Part shown: piece after piece, positions 45,155 through 53,695 of the stretch
How positions within the stretch are numbered: the stretch's first letter is position 1
Layout of the letters: each line of letters starts with the position of its first letter
NCBI RefSeq assembly: GCF_902459615.1
Contig: NZ_CABPSA010000006.1
Span: forward strand, 1 to 64,000
Direction of reading: 5' to 3'
DNA from: Pandoraea commovens
GTDB taxonomy: Bacteria; Pseudomonadota; Gammaproteobacteria; Burkholderiales; Burkholderiaceae
DNA: 64,000 bases
Position numbers and translations under genes: made by a program
Notes under the pieces: generated by a model
The model's input: only the letters and a program-made list of their open reading frames with translations
The model's database searches: none
What the model was told of the DNA's origin: nothing

Positions 45155-46165
45155 TTATCGACGCGTGAGTTTACTCCAATTTGTCAGGGCCTCCGTCACG
45201 GCGCCGGGTGCCACGCCCGAGGCAAGGAGCGCCGTCACGAGCAGTCGTGACTTGAGTCCCGAGAGCCAGCCGGACATCACGGCCCCGCGTCGGACCAGAT
45301 CGATTTCCGCCCCCACGTAGCCGTAAGTTTGTGACGCCGTCGAGCCACCCGCTGCCCGGCTCGCGATCACCACCGGGACCTTTTTTGTCAACTCGCCGAT
45401 ACGCTCGGCAAAGCCGAACGACACGTGGCCCGCGCCCTGCGCCGCGATCACCACGGCCTCATAACCCGCTTGCACGGCGAGCTCGGCAAGCTCGCCCTCG
45501 TCGCCCAGCACGGCGCTCACCAAAGCCACCTTCGGCCACGCACGAACCGGTCGTGCCAACGGCTGCGCACGCATCGGGGCGGCGTGGAAAAACGTCGGGC
45601 GACCTTCCACCAGGCGTGCAGCAACGCCGCCGTCGAGCGACACGAAGGCCTGAACCGCCAGCGAATCGCCCTTGCTGACCCAGCGTGCATAGTGCGCCGT
45701 GTCGTTCATCACCACCAACACGCCCCGGCCTGCACTGTCGGGATGGATCGCCGTGCGCACGGCCGACAGCAGATTGGCCGGACCGTCGGCACCGGCCGCC
45801 TGCGGCGCGCGCATCGCGCCGGTCAGGATCAGCGGTGCGGGCAGCTTCCAGAACAAGTCCAGCAGGAATGCCGTCTCCTCCAGCGTGTCGGTGCCCTGGG
45901 TGAGCACCACACCGACGGCGCCCGCCGCGATCTGTTGCTCGGCCCAGGTAAGCACCTCCATCAAATCGTCGTAGCGCAGCGATGCGCTGGGAAGCTGACG
46001 AATCGATGCCGTCGTGATCGTCGCGGCCTCGGATAAACCGGGCACCGAGCGCGCCAGTTGCGCGGCGTCTAGCGTAGGGACGACGCCGCCTGCGGCGTCG
46101 GAGGGCGTCATGCTGATCGTGCCGCCAAGCGAGGCGACGGCAACCACGGGAAGCGAATTGGACAT
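45155..46165 (-). CDS. L-asparaginase family amidohydrolase
   Basis: This 336-residue protein of the asparaginase/glutaminase superfamily has the first catalytic threonine in SLGGTISM, the second catalytic motif TQGTDTLEETAFLLD (Thr-Asp pair), and the conserved LTGAMR and GYEAVVIAAQGAGH. There is no signal peptide, so it is cytoplasmic. I chose the ATG at 46165, which gives a normal N-terminus; the frame is open 60 bases further back into the promoter. It is the first gene of the asparaginase-GntR operon and diverges from an MFS carrier. Confidence 0.9.
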   Translation of the reverse strand: MSNSLPVVAVASLGGTISMTPSDAAGGVVPTLDAAQLARSVPGLSEAATITTASIRQLPSASLRYDDLMEVLTWAEQQIAAGAVGVVLTQGTDTLEETAFLLDLFWKLPAPLILTGAMRAPQAAGADGPANLLSAVRTAIHPDSAGRGVLVVMNDTAHYARWVSKGDSLAVQAFVSLDGGVAARLVEGRPTFFHAAPMRAQPLARPVRAWPKVALVSAVLGDEGELAELAVQAGYEAVVIAAQGAGHVSFGFAERIGELTKKVPVVIASRAAGGSTASQTYGYVGAEIDLVRRGAVMSGWLSGLKSRLLVTALLASGVAPGAVTEALTNWSKLTRR

Positions 46166-46191
46166 GGTGGAGGCTGGGTTTTTGATTTCAG

Positions 46192-46219
46192 TTGATATGC
46201 ATTGTGCATTATATATAAT
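46192..46219 (+). promoter_or_regulatory. Divergent promoter with perfect palindrome (asparaginase/MFS)
   Basis: TTGATA (46192-46197) and TATAAT (46214-46219), 16 bases apart, form a near-consensus rightward promoter for the MFS gene. The -10 is part of the 12-bp perfect palindrome ATTATATATAAT (46208-46219), whose other strand supplies a TATAAT for the leftward asparaginase operon. A regulator bound here would act on both directions. Confidence 0.65.
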
Positions 46220-46278
46220 CGACAATCGTTTGCGAAGGGCATCGAGCGCTTCGCACAGACCGACAATGAGGAGACGTC

Positions 46279-47634
46279 ATGCAACCAACAACCGTGGGCC
46301 ATCCGGCCGCTGGAGCGACGCGATACCGGTTCGCCGTATTCGCGCTGATCGTGGTGATTGCCCTGGTGAACTACATCGACCGCGGCGCAATTTCGTATTC
46401 CGCCGCGCAGATCACGGCCGAATACGGCTTCGACCGGGCGGGCTGGGGGGCCGTACTCGGCTACTTCGGCTACGGCTACATGTTCGGCGCGCTCTTCGGT
46501 GGCGCACTGTCGGACCGTCTGGGCGCCAAGAAGGTATGGGTGATTGCCGGCATCGCATGGTCGGCGTTCGCCATTGCCATGATCTGGGCGGGCGACATCG
46601 GGATTGCGGTATTTGGTGGCTCGGCACTGACCGGGTTCGCCACGATTCGTGTGCTGTTCGGTTTCGCCGAGGGACCGGCCTACTCCATCATCAACAAGAC
46701 GATGTCTGCATGGGCGTCGCCGTCTGAGCGCGGCTTCGCGGTGTCGATCGGCCTGTTGAGCACGCCGCTGGGCGCGCTGCTCACGGCACCGGTGGCCGTC
46801 GGCCTGCTGTTGCTGACCGATAGCTGGCGCACGATGTATGTTGTGCTCGGCATTGCGGGTTTCGTGCTGATTGCGCTGTTCGCACGCGTCTATACGAATC
46901 GCCCCGAAGAGAACCCGCGCGTGAACGCCGCCGAAGTGGCGCTGATTCAGGCGGGACGTCCGGCGCAGAACACGTCCGCCGCCGCAGCTGCGAGCGACAT
47001 GCCGTGGTGGAGCTTCTTCAAGAGCAAGACACTGGTGTTCAACTCGATCGGCTACTTTGCCTTCATCTACGTGAACTTCATGCTGTTGACGTGGACACCG
47101 AAGTATCTTGCGGACGAATTCCATTTCACGCTGTCGTCGCTCTGGTATATCGGCATGATCCCGTGGACGGGCGCGTGTGTGACGGTGTTGCTCGGCGGTC
47201 GCATCTCGGACTGGCTGTATCGCAAGACGGGCAAGCTGGTGATCGCCCGTAGCTGGTTCGCGGCCGCCGCGCTGACCTGCACGACGCTGTGCTTCCTGCT
47301 GGTGTCGCAGGCACAAAGCGTTTGGGCGGTGATCGCGCTGATGACGCTCGGCAACGCGCTGAATGCCCTGCCGAACTCGGTGTACTGGGCGGTGGTGATC
47401 GACACGGCACCCACGCGCGTGGGCACGTTCAGCGGTCTGATGCACTTCATCGCGAACATTGCCTCAGTGCTTGCCCCCACGCTTGCCGGGATTCTGTCGG
47501 CCAAGTATGGCTATTCGTCGATGTTCATTGCCACGGCCGTCGCCACGGCGGTCGGCGTGTTCGCCATGCTGCAGGTCAAGCCGGGTGTCGGCCCGAAGCT
47601 CACGCGTCGTGAGGGCGAGACGGTGTCGGCCTGA
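46279..47634 (+). CDS. MFS transporter, anion:cation symporter (ACS) type
   Basis: This 451-residue carrier has 12 hydrophobic segments and the ACS-family look: ALVNYIDRGAISYSAAQITAEYGFDRAGWG, GYMFGALFGGALSDRLGAKKVW (the A-like DRLGAK motif), and ATIRVLFGFAEGPAYSIINKTMSAWASPSERG. ACS members take up organic anions such as hexuronates or dicarboxylates. GAGGAGACGTC precedes the ATG. It is divergent from the asparaginase operon and may supply its amide or acid substrate. Confidence 0.92.
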   Translation: MQPTTVGHPAAGATRYRFAVFALIVVIALVNYIDRGAISYSAAQITAEYGFDRAGWGAVLGYFGYGYMFGALFGGALSDRLGAKKVWVIAGIAWSAFAIAMIWAGDIGIAVFGGSALTGFATIRVLFGFAEGPAYSIINKTMSAWASPSERGFAVSIGLLSTPLGALLTAPVAVGLLLLTDSWRTMYVVLGIAGFVLIALFARVYTNRPEENPRVNAAEVALIQAGRPAQNTSAAAAASDMPWWSFFKSKTLVFNSIGYFAFIYVNFMLLTWTPKYLADEFHFTLSSLWYIGMIPWTGACVTVLLGGRISDWLYRKTGKLVIARSWFAAAALTCTTLCFLLVSQAQSVWAVIALMTLGNALNALPNSVYWAVVIDTAPTRVGTFSGLMHFIANIASVLAPTLAGILSAKYGYSSMFIATAVATAVGVFAMLQVKPGVGPKLTRREGETVSA

Positions 47635-47792
47635 TCCTGACCGGCATGCAACAGAAAGCGGGGACTCGCGCCTCTCGCGATATCATTTCCTGATCACCGG
47701 CATGTCGATGCCGCTCAGGAAAGCAGAAACAAAACAGAGACGATACGCCGACCGGTACCTAACACCGGTCGGCGGTCGCGCGAGACGCCCGC

Positions 47793-48701
47793 ATGAACCT
47801 TCAGCATCTGCACGCCTTCACCATCGTGGCCCAGCAGCAAAGCATTCGCAGCGCAGCGCGCGTGCTCGGTCTGTCCCAGCCAGCGGTCACACGCATCATG
47901 CGCGAGCTCGAACGCAACGTCGACACGCATCTGCTGCATCGCGGCAGCAAGGGGATCGAGCTCACGCCGTACGGTCAGGCATTGCTCAAACGCGCCCATC
48001 TGATTCTCGAGGAAGCGCGCAAGGCGCAAGATGAGCTCGACCAGATGCGCGACGGTGCGGGCGGCAGCCTGAACATCGCGATTTCGTCGACCGCAGCGCT
48101 GTCGCTGTTTCCGTCGGCGTTGCAGCGCTTTCGCGAGCGCATGCCGCGCGTCGAACTCACGATCAGCGAGTCTGCGCCCCCCCACACACAGGACCAGTTG
48201 GAAGCCGGGCGTCTCGACTTCGCCGTGTTGACCGAACTCGAAGGCGGTGCCGCCGACGGATTCGAGCGCACCGTGCTGCTGCCCATGCAACTGGTCGTGG
48301 TCGGTCGCAAGCGGCATCCGCTGCGCGGCGCGAAGTCGATTGCGGAATTGCGCGACAGCCTGTGGCTCGTGCCGGGCATTGGCGACAGTGCGACCGATTA
48401 TCTGAGTCGCGTGTTCCGGGACTATCGCCTGAACCCACCGCAAGACGTGATCTCGTGTCGCTCGATCGTGACGGCGTTGAGCATCATGGAGAACTCCGAC
48501 GCGCTCGGGATCTTCTCGCGCGTGGTGCTCGACCGGCGCCAGCGCATCGCGAACCTGAGCCTGTTTCACCCCGCCGAACCGCTGCCTATGGCGTGGCTGT
48601 CGCTCGTGACACGGCCGGGGTCGCAGCCCACGCCGGCGGCGCGCTGTCTGATGAACTGCCTCGCGGAAGCGGCGGCGAGTTTCACGGCGGCCGACGTCTG
48701 A
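47793..48701 (+). CDS. LysR family transcriptional regulator
   Basis: This 302-residue regulator has the LysR helix-turn-helix (LQHLHAFTIVAQQQSIRSAARVLGLSQPAVTRIMRELE) and a C-terminal substrate-binding domain. It lies upstream of, and reads toward, the DUF2817 peptidase and MHS transporter genes, which it may control through the nested palindrome at 48750-48786. No effector is evident. Confidence 0.92.
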   Translation: MNLQHLHAFTIVAQQQSIRSAARVLGLSQPAVTRIMRELERNVDTHLLHRGSKGIELTPYGQALLKRAHLILEEARKAQDELDQMRDGAGGSLNIAISSTAALSLFPSALQRFRERMPRVELTISESAPPHTQDQLEAGRLDFAVLTELEGGAADGFERTVLLPMQLVVVGRKRHPLRGAKSIAELRDSLWLVPGIGDSATDYLSRVFRDYRLNPPQDVISCRSIVTALSIMENSDALGIFSRVVLDRRQRIANLSLFHPAEPLPMAWLSLVTRPGSQPTPAARCLMNCLAEAAASFTAADV

Positions 48702-48749
48702 GACGGCTGCGCATGACGATCGCCTCCTGTTGATTCACCCGCCTCGTGC

Positions 48750-48786
48750 GATAAGAAATGCTGATATCAGGAATATATTTCTTATC
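48750..48786. promoter_or_regulatory. Nested palindrome, candidate LysR-type operator
   Basis: GATAAGAAAT (48750-48759) and ATTTCTTATC (48777-48786) are a perfect 10-bp inverted repeat with 17 bases between, and within lies a second palindrome CTGATATCAG (48761-48770). A further GATAAGAT follows near 48818. It sits between the LysR gene and the DUF2817 gene, the expected place for a regulator site. Confidence 0.55.
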
Positions 48787-48944
48787 TTTTGGGTATAGGG
48801 GCGCAGCGATAAGATCCCCGTAACCCGTCTGCCGACGTTTAACGTGGCGCCCTCTCCGGTGGCACAGTACGGCGACGCAGACGAGTCACTACAACAACCG
48901 ATACCTGCACCGGCCAGGCCGGTGTGCGGGCAAGGAGGATGGGG

Positions 48945-50045
48945 ATGACGACATCGCAAGACACCGAGCGTTACTTTTCTTCGACCTACGCCGAGGCGCG
49001 CGAGCGTTTTCTGAGCGCAGCACGACGGCACACCGACCGGATCGATTCGTACCCGGTCGACGCCACTGGCGCGCAGGGCGAAGCCTTGTCGACCGACGTG
49101 GCGATGATCGCGCCGCCGAACGCCCGCCGCCTGCTGATCCTGACGTCGGCCACGCACGGCGCCGAGGGGCATTGCGGCTCAGGTTGCCAGGTGGCGTTGC
49201 TTGACGACGCGCCGATGCTTGCACGAGCGGCCGAGGCCGGTGTGGCCCTGCTGCTGATCCACGCGGTCAATCCGTATGGTTTCTCGTGGGGCAGTCGTAC
49301 CAACGAAGACAACATCGACCTGAATCGCAACGCGCAGGCCTTCGGCGCGCAACCGCTGCCGGTCAACGCCGACTATGGCGATGTCCACGACTGGCTCGTG
49401 CCGTCTGAATGGCCGCCCACGCCGCAGAACGAGCGCGCCATCGCCGAGTACATAGAACGCCACGGCGTACAACGTTTCCGCAACGCGGTTTCCAGCGGGC
49501 AATACACGCACGCCAGTGGCCTGTTCTACGGAGGTCAGGCACAAAGCCGTTCGCTGCAGACTGTCTCGCATGTCCTGCGCACGCAGGCCGCGAGCTTCGC
49601 GGACATCGGTTGGATCGATTACCACACCGGACTCGGGCCGCAGGGACACGGCGAGAAGATCTTTGCAGGTCGGCGCAACGAGCAGGAAGTCGATCGCGCG
49701 CGGCAATGGTGGGGCGCGGACATCGCGGTGCCGTTTGCAGGCACGTCGGCGTCGGTGGACGTGACGGGGCAGCTTGCCTCGACGATCTACACGTGCTGCC
49801 CCGAATCGCGCCCGACCCTGATGGCGATGGAGTACGGCACGCAGCCGTTCGAGGCTGTCGTCGGCGCGCTGCGTGGCGAAGCCTGGCTGCGCGCGCATCC
49901 GGACGCGCCGACCGACGTTGCAACGGCGTTGCGTCGGCGCGTGCGCGACGCGTTCTATTGCGATCACGACGTGTGGAAGGGCATGGTGCTCGGCCAAAGC
50001 CGGGTCGCTGTGCTTCAGGCGCTTTGCGGGCTGTCAACGACGTGA
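48945..50045 (+). CDS. DUF2817 family M14-type metallopeptidase/deacylase
   Basis: This 366-residue protein belongs to DUF2817, related to M14 zinc carboxypeptidases. Metal ligands are visible in SATHGAEGHCGS (the HxxE-type pair) and in the later IDYHTGLGP histidine. NPYGFSWGSRTNEDNIDLNRN and ALRGEAWLRAHPD fit the family. No signal peptide is seen, so it acts in the cytoplasm. I chose the ATG at 48945 because AAGGAGG lies 6 bases upstream; other ATG/GTG starts at 48939 and 48924 are too close or lack it. It is followed by a frameshifted MHS transporter gene. Confidence 0.88.
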   Translation: MTTSQDTERYFSSTYAEARERFLSAARRHTDRIDSYPVDATGAQGEALSTDVAMIAPPNARRLLILTSATHGAEGHCGSGCQVALLDDAPMLARAAEAGVALLLIHAVNPYGFSWGSRTNEDNIDLNRNAQAFGAQPLPVNADYGDVHDWLVPSEWPPTPQNERAIAEYIERHGVQRFRNAVSSGQYTHASGLFYGGQAQSRSLQTVSHVLRTQAASFADIGWIDYHTGLGPQGHGEKIFAGRRNEQEVDRARQWWGADIAVPFAGTSASVDVTGQLASTIYTCCPESRPTLMAMEYGTQPFEAVVGALRGEAWLRAHPDAPTDVATALRRRVRDAFYCDHDVWKGMVLGQSRVAVLQALCGLSTT

Positions 50046-50183
50046 TGCTGCGCCCGCTTCCGGGTGCGCGTGCGTCGTCACGCATCATCTCGCGTGGTTG
50101 ATGATCTATCGGGTCGGCGCGGCATCTCGCGGGTGTCGCGTCACCCTCGATTCGGCAAGTCTTCTGCACTTCAAGGAATCGCA

Positions 50184-51466
50184 ATGAACAATGCGTCTCT
50201 CGCAATGTCGGCCGATGCGAAGCCCGCCACGCCTGCGTGGCGGGTCATCGCGGCCGCCACCATCGGCAATGCCCTCGAATGGTTCGACCTTGTCGTCTAC
50301 GGCTTTTTCGCCGTCACGATCTCCAGGCTGTTTTTTCCGGCGGGCGACTCGACCGTGTCGTTGCTGCTCACGCTGGGCACGTTTGGCGTGTCGTTCTTCA
50401 TGCGTCCGCTCGGCGCGATCGTGCTCGGCGTTTATGCCGACAAGGCTGGCCGAAAGGCCGCACTCACGTTGTCGATCACGTTGATGATGGCCGGCACACT
50501 CATCATCGGCCTGATGCCGACCTACGCTTCCATTGGCGTGCTTGCGCCGATCGGTCTGGTTCTCGCGCGGATGATCCAGGGCTTTTCAGCTGGTGGGGAG
50601 TATGGCAGTGCCACAGCGTATCTCGCGGAACAAGCGCCGTCGCGCCGAGGCTTCTACGCGAGCTGGCAGTCGTCGAGTCAGGGCATGACGACCTTGCTGG
50701 CATCGGTCTTCGGGGCCGTGCTCACGAGCAGTCTGAGCGATGCCCAGATGCAAAGCTGGGGATGGCGTATCCCGTTCCTGTTCGGCCTGACGATCGGCCC
50801 GGTGGCGTATTACATCCGCACGCACATGGACGAGACGCCCGAGTTCGTGGCGGCCGAGACCACGCAATCGCCGCTGGCCGATACGTTCTCGAGCCAGAAG
50901 GAACGCCTGTTGCTCGCCATCGGCGTCGTCGTGCTCGCCACGGTTTCGGCCTACCTGATCCTGTTCATGCCGACGTATGCTGTCAAGCAGCTCGGTGTTT
51001 CGGCTTCGACGGTTTTCACGGCCATCATCGCCACCGGCGTGATTCAGACAGTGGGCGCGCCGATCGTGGGGCACCTGTCGGACAAGCACGGGCGCACGGG
51101 CATGATGCTCGGTGCCGCCGTGGTGTTCCTGCTGCTGTCCTGGCCGGCGTTTTACGTGCTCGACCTCATGCCACGTTCGGCACCATGATGGCCATGCAGA
51201 TCGGTATCGGGCTGGTGAGCGTGGCGTACTACGGCGGCATGCCTGCACTGCTCAGTGAGCTGTTCCCGACGCAAACCCGTACGACGGGTATGTCGATCGC
51301 TTACAACCTGGCGGTCACGATCTTCGGCGGCTTCGCCCCCTTCATCATCACCTGGCTGATACAGGTCACCGGTAGCAAACTCGCGCCGAGTTTCTACCTG
51401 ATGGGCGCGGCAGTGATCAGCATGATGGCGTTGCTGCGGATCAGGGCGTTGAAGTTGCGTCTATGA
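50184..51466 (+). pseudogene. MHS-family MFS transporter gene with a frameshift
   Basis: The first 1000 bases encode a metabolite:H+ symporter of the MHS group: ATIGNALEWFDLVVYGFFAVTISRLFF, FMRPLGAIVLGVYADKAGRKAAL, GFSAGGEYGSATAYLAEQAPSRRGFY. The frame then runs to a stop at 51188, while the C-terminal third (GTMMAMQIGIG, LFPTQTRTTGMSIAYNLA) continues in another frame to 51466. A one-base loss at about 51165-51180 accounts for it. Either the gene is broken in this strain or the sequence has an error here. The start at 50184 has AAGGA 6 bases upstream. It follows the DUF2817 gene by 138 bases. Confidence 0.85.
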
Positions 51467-51503
51467 AGTCCGTGTCGCCAGAAGCGGCACATCGCACAAA
51501 CGC

Positions 51504-51536
51504 AAAAGCCCGGGACGCGTAGTCTCGGGCTTTTTT
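51504..51536. terminator. Bidirectional terminator between convergent transporter genes
   Basis: AAAAGCCCGGGAC and GTCTCGGGCTTTTTT form a long stem with one G-U pair and the loop GCGTA, T-rich on the right and A-rich on the left. It serves both the MHS gene and the convergent exporter gene. Confidence 0.88.
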
Positions 51537-51553
51537 ATCGCGCGCGAAACGTA

Positions 51554-52924
51554 TCAGGTGCGCTGTGCCAGTTCGCTGCCCGCATCGCGCGAAAGCCGCG
51601 CAATCGAAATCGTCGAGCTCACGGCGATCAGGCCGACGACGAGAAACGCCCACGGGAAGTCGACGTTCGTCACATGGTCGCGCCCATGCAGCCACGACGA
51701 CGTCTGCAACACTGCCGCACCAATCGTAATCCCGAGCGTGAGCGACACCTGTTGTGCGACGCTGGCGAGGCTCGTGGCCTGACTCATGCGATGCCCCGGC
51801 ACGTCGGCGTAGGAAATCGCATTCAGACTCGTGAATTGCAGCGAGCGGAAGCAACCGCCGAACAGCAGCGTGCCGAGAATCACCAGGTGCGAGGTCTGGT
51901 CGGTAAAGAGTCCATACCCTCCGATGGTCGCGGCCGCAATGACCGCATTCGTCATCAGTACGCGACGGAACCCCCAGCGCTGAAGAATGCGCAGAGAGAG
52001 CGTCTTCATGAACATCGCACCGGCGGCGGAAATGAACGTCAGTGCGCCCGACTCCAGCGGCGTCATGCCGAAGCCGAGTTGCAGCATCAGCGGCAAGAGA
52101 AACGGTGTCGCGCCGACGCCGATGCGAAACAGCGTGCCGCCACCGACACCCGCGCGGAACGTGGGGATGCGAAACAGATCGAGTCGCAACAACGGATGCG
52201 CAATCCCTTTCGCATGACGCAGATACGCGACGATCAGCGTAGCGCCGACGGCGACCAGCCCGAGGGCGAGCGGCGTCGGAATCAGATGCCGGCCGATGGT
52301 CGACAGGCCGAGCATCAGAATCGATAACCCGAAACCCGAGAGCAGGAAGCCCTTGACGTCGAGCGGCGGCACTTCGTCTTCATACAGATCGGGGATGTAT
52401 TTCGTCGCGAGGATGAAACCGAGCACGCCGATGGGGATGTTGATGAAGAAGATCCAGCGCCAGTGCCAGTACGTCGTGATGAAGCCGCCGAGCGGCGGAC
52501 CGAGCACCGGGCCGACCAGCGCCGGGATCGTGAGGTAGTTGAGCGCGCGCACCATGTCGCGCTTCTCCACGGACTTGAGCAGTGCGAGTCGCCCCACGGG
52601 TACCATCATCGCGCCGCCCATGCCCTGCACGAAGCGTGCAATCACCAGCTCCGGCAAGTTGGTCGAGATGCCACAGCAGATGGAGCTGACGACGAACACG
52701 CCGATGGCGGTGCGAAAGACGTTACGCGTGCCGAAGCGATCGGCGATCCATCCGCTGACCGGAATGAAGACCGCGAGGCTGATGAGGTACGTCGTGAGGG
52801 CGAGCTTGAGCGTGATCGGGCTCTCGCCGAGATCTTTCGCGATCAACGGCAAGGAGGTGGACAACACGGTGGAATCCATGTTCTCCATGAACAGCGCGCA
52901 GGCAACTATCAGTGGAACAAGCAT
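51554..52924 (-). CDS. MFS multidrug exporter, 14-TM DHA2 (EmrB/QacA) type
   Basis: This 456-residue inner-membrane protein has about 14 hydrophobic segments. N-terminal MENMDSTVLSTSLPLIAKDLGESPITLKLALTTYLISLAVFIPVSGWIADRFGTRNVF carries the motif D1-like and A-like (GWIADRFGTR) elements of drug:H+ antiporters, and GPVLGPPLGGFITTYWHWRWIFFINIPIG is the antiporter motif C. There is no adjacent membrane fusion protein or regulator, so it may act alone across the inner membrane. A 270-base gap follows on its upstream side. Confidence 0.92.
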   Translation of the reverse strand: MLVPLIVACALFMENMDSTVLSTSLPLIAKDLGESPITLKLALTTYLISLAVFIPVSGWIADRFGTRNVFRTAIGVFVVSSICCGISTNLPELVIARFVQGMGGAMMVPVGRLALLKSVEKRDMVRALNYLTIPALVGPVLGPPLGGFITTYWHWRWIFFINIPIGVLGFILATKYIPDLYEDEVPPLDVKGFLLSGFGLSILMLGLSTIGRHLIPTPLALGLVAVGATLIVAYLRHAKGIAHPLLRLDLFRIPTFRAGVGGGTLFRIGVGATPFLLPLMLQLGFGMTPLESGALTFISAAGAMFMKTLSLRILQRWGFRRVLMTNAVIAAATIGGYGLFTDQTSHLVILGTLLFGGCFRSLQFTSLNAISYADVPGHRMSQATSLASVAQQVSLTLGITIGAAVLQTSSWLHGRDHVTNVDFPWAFLVVGLIAVSSTISIARLSRDAGSELAQRT

Positions 52925-53196
52925 GAGGCATGGCGTTGCCGTCGCGGCAACGAGAGTAAGCGAACGAGGTACGGCAAGAGGTGCAGCACGGGGGGTACCG
53001 GGGTAAAGCGCAGACGTTGAAGCAGATGACGCTTTCTGCGGTTATAGCAAATTCCGGTGCTGCTCGTCCCGTTGAGAGGGGAAGCGAGGCGTCATGCGGG
53101 TTTCGGACGAGGTGATAGCGCGATGCGTCGTTTCAAACAGCGGAATGCCGTGCTGTAGGGCGATATCACGTTTTATCTGATGAACTTCGTAAGTCG
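52925..53196. other. Intergenic region with no visible gene
   Basis: About 270 bases between the exporter start and the DUF488 gene. It should hold the exporter promoter. I see no strong promoter or repeat. Confidence 0.5.
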
Positions 53197-53577
53197 TTAA
53201 TGCGACTCAAGAAAGTCACGGAGGACGTCAAGGTGCGTATGCGCTTCGTCGTCTTCCAGTCGATGTGCGGCCGTGAGTAATGTGACCGGACCTTCGGTCA
53301 GACGCTTGCGCAACTCGGCGAGCATCGCGTTGTGATCTGCATCCAATGTCGAAAGCTCTTCGAGGAAGCGAGTGCGGAACTCCGCGAACGCCTCGGGATG
53401 CTCGTGAAACCACTTGCGCAGCGGTGTACTCGGCGTGACGTCCTTTGCCCAGAAGTCGATGTGCGCCTTGACCTTGGCCAACCCGCGCGGCCAGAGGCGG
53501 TCGGCGAGAACACGCTGGCCGTCGGCAGCGTCGGGGGCGTCGTAGACGCGCTTGAAGCGAATGTTGTAGGACGGCAT
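53197..53577 (-). CDS. DUF488 (YeaO-like) family protein
   Basis: This 126-residue protein of the DUF488/YeaO family shows FKRVYDAPDAADGQRVLADRLWPRGLAKVKAHIDFWAKDVTPST and LRKWFHEHPEAFAEFRTRF, a pattern found widely in small bacterial proteins of unknown function. The ATG at 53577 matches the usual start; the open frame upstream has no family sequence. Its role is unknown to me. It reads in the same direction as, and lies downstream of, the autotransporter gene, 118 bases away. Confidence 0.9.
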   Translation of the reverse strand: MPSYNIRFKRVYDAPDAADGQRVLADRLWPRGLAKVKAHIDFWAKDVTPSTPLRKWFHEHPEAFAEFRTRFLEELSTLDADHNAMLAELRKRLTEGPVTLLTAAHRLEDDEAHTHLDVLRDFLESH

Positions 53578-53695
53578 GGGGGACGGCCTCCGGTAGTGAT
53601 CGAGTGAGCGCGCGCAGCTCGCGCTGAGCGGGCGCGCAATACTTCGGAGCTTACCGGAGGCGGTCGTTAGAGGCGAGTCCCCACGACAGGACACA

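Noticed and set aside
51160-51190. Programmed ribosomal frameshift in the MHS transporter
   Set aside because: No slippery heptamer or downstream structure is apparent, and this family is not known for it. A single-base loss or sequencing error is simpler.
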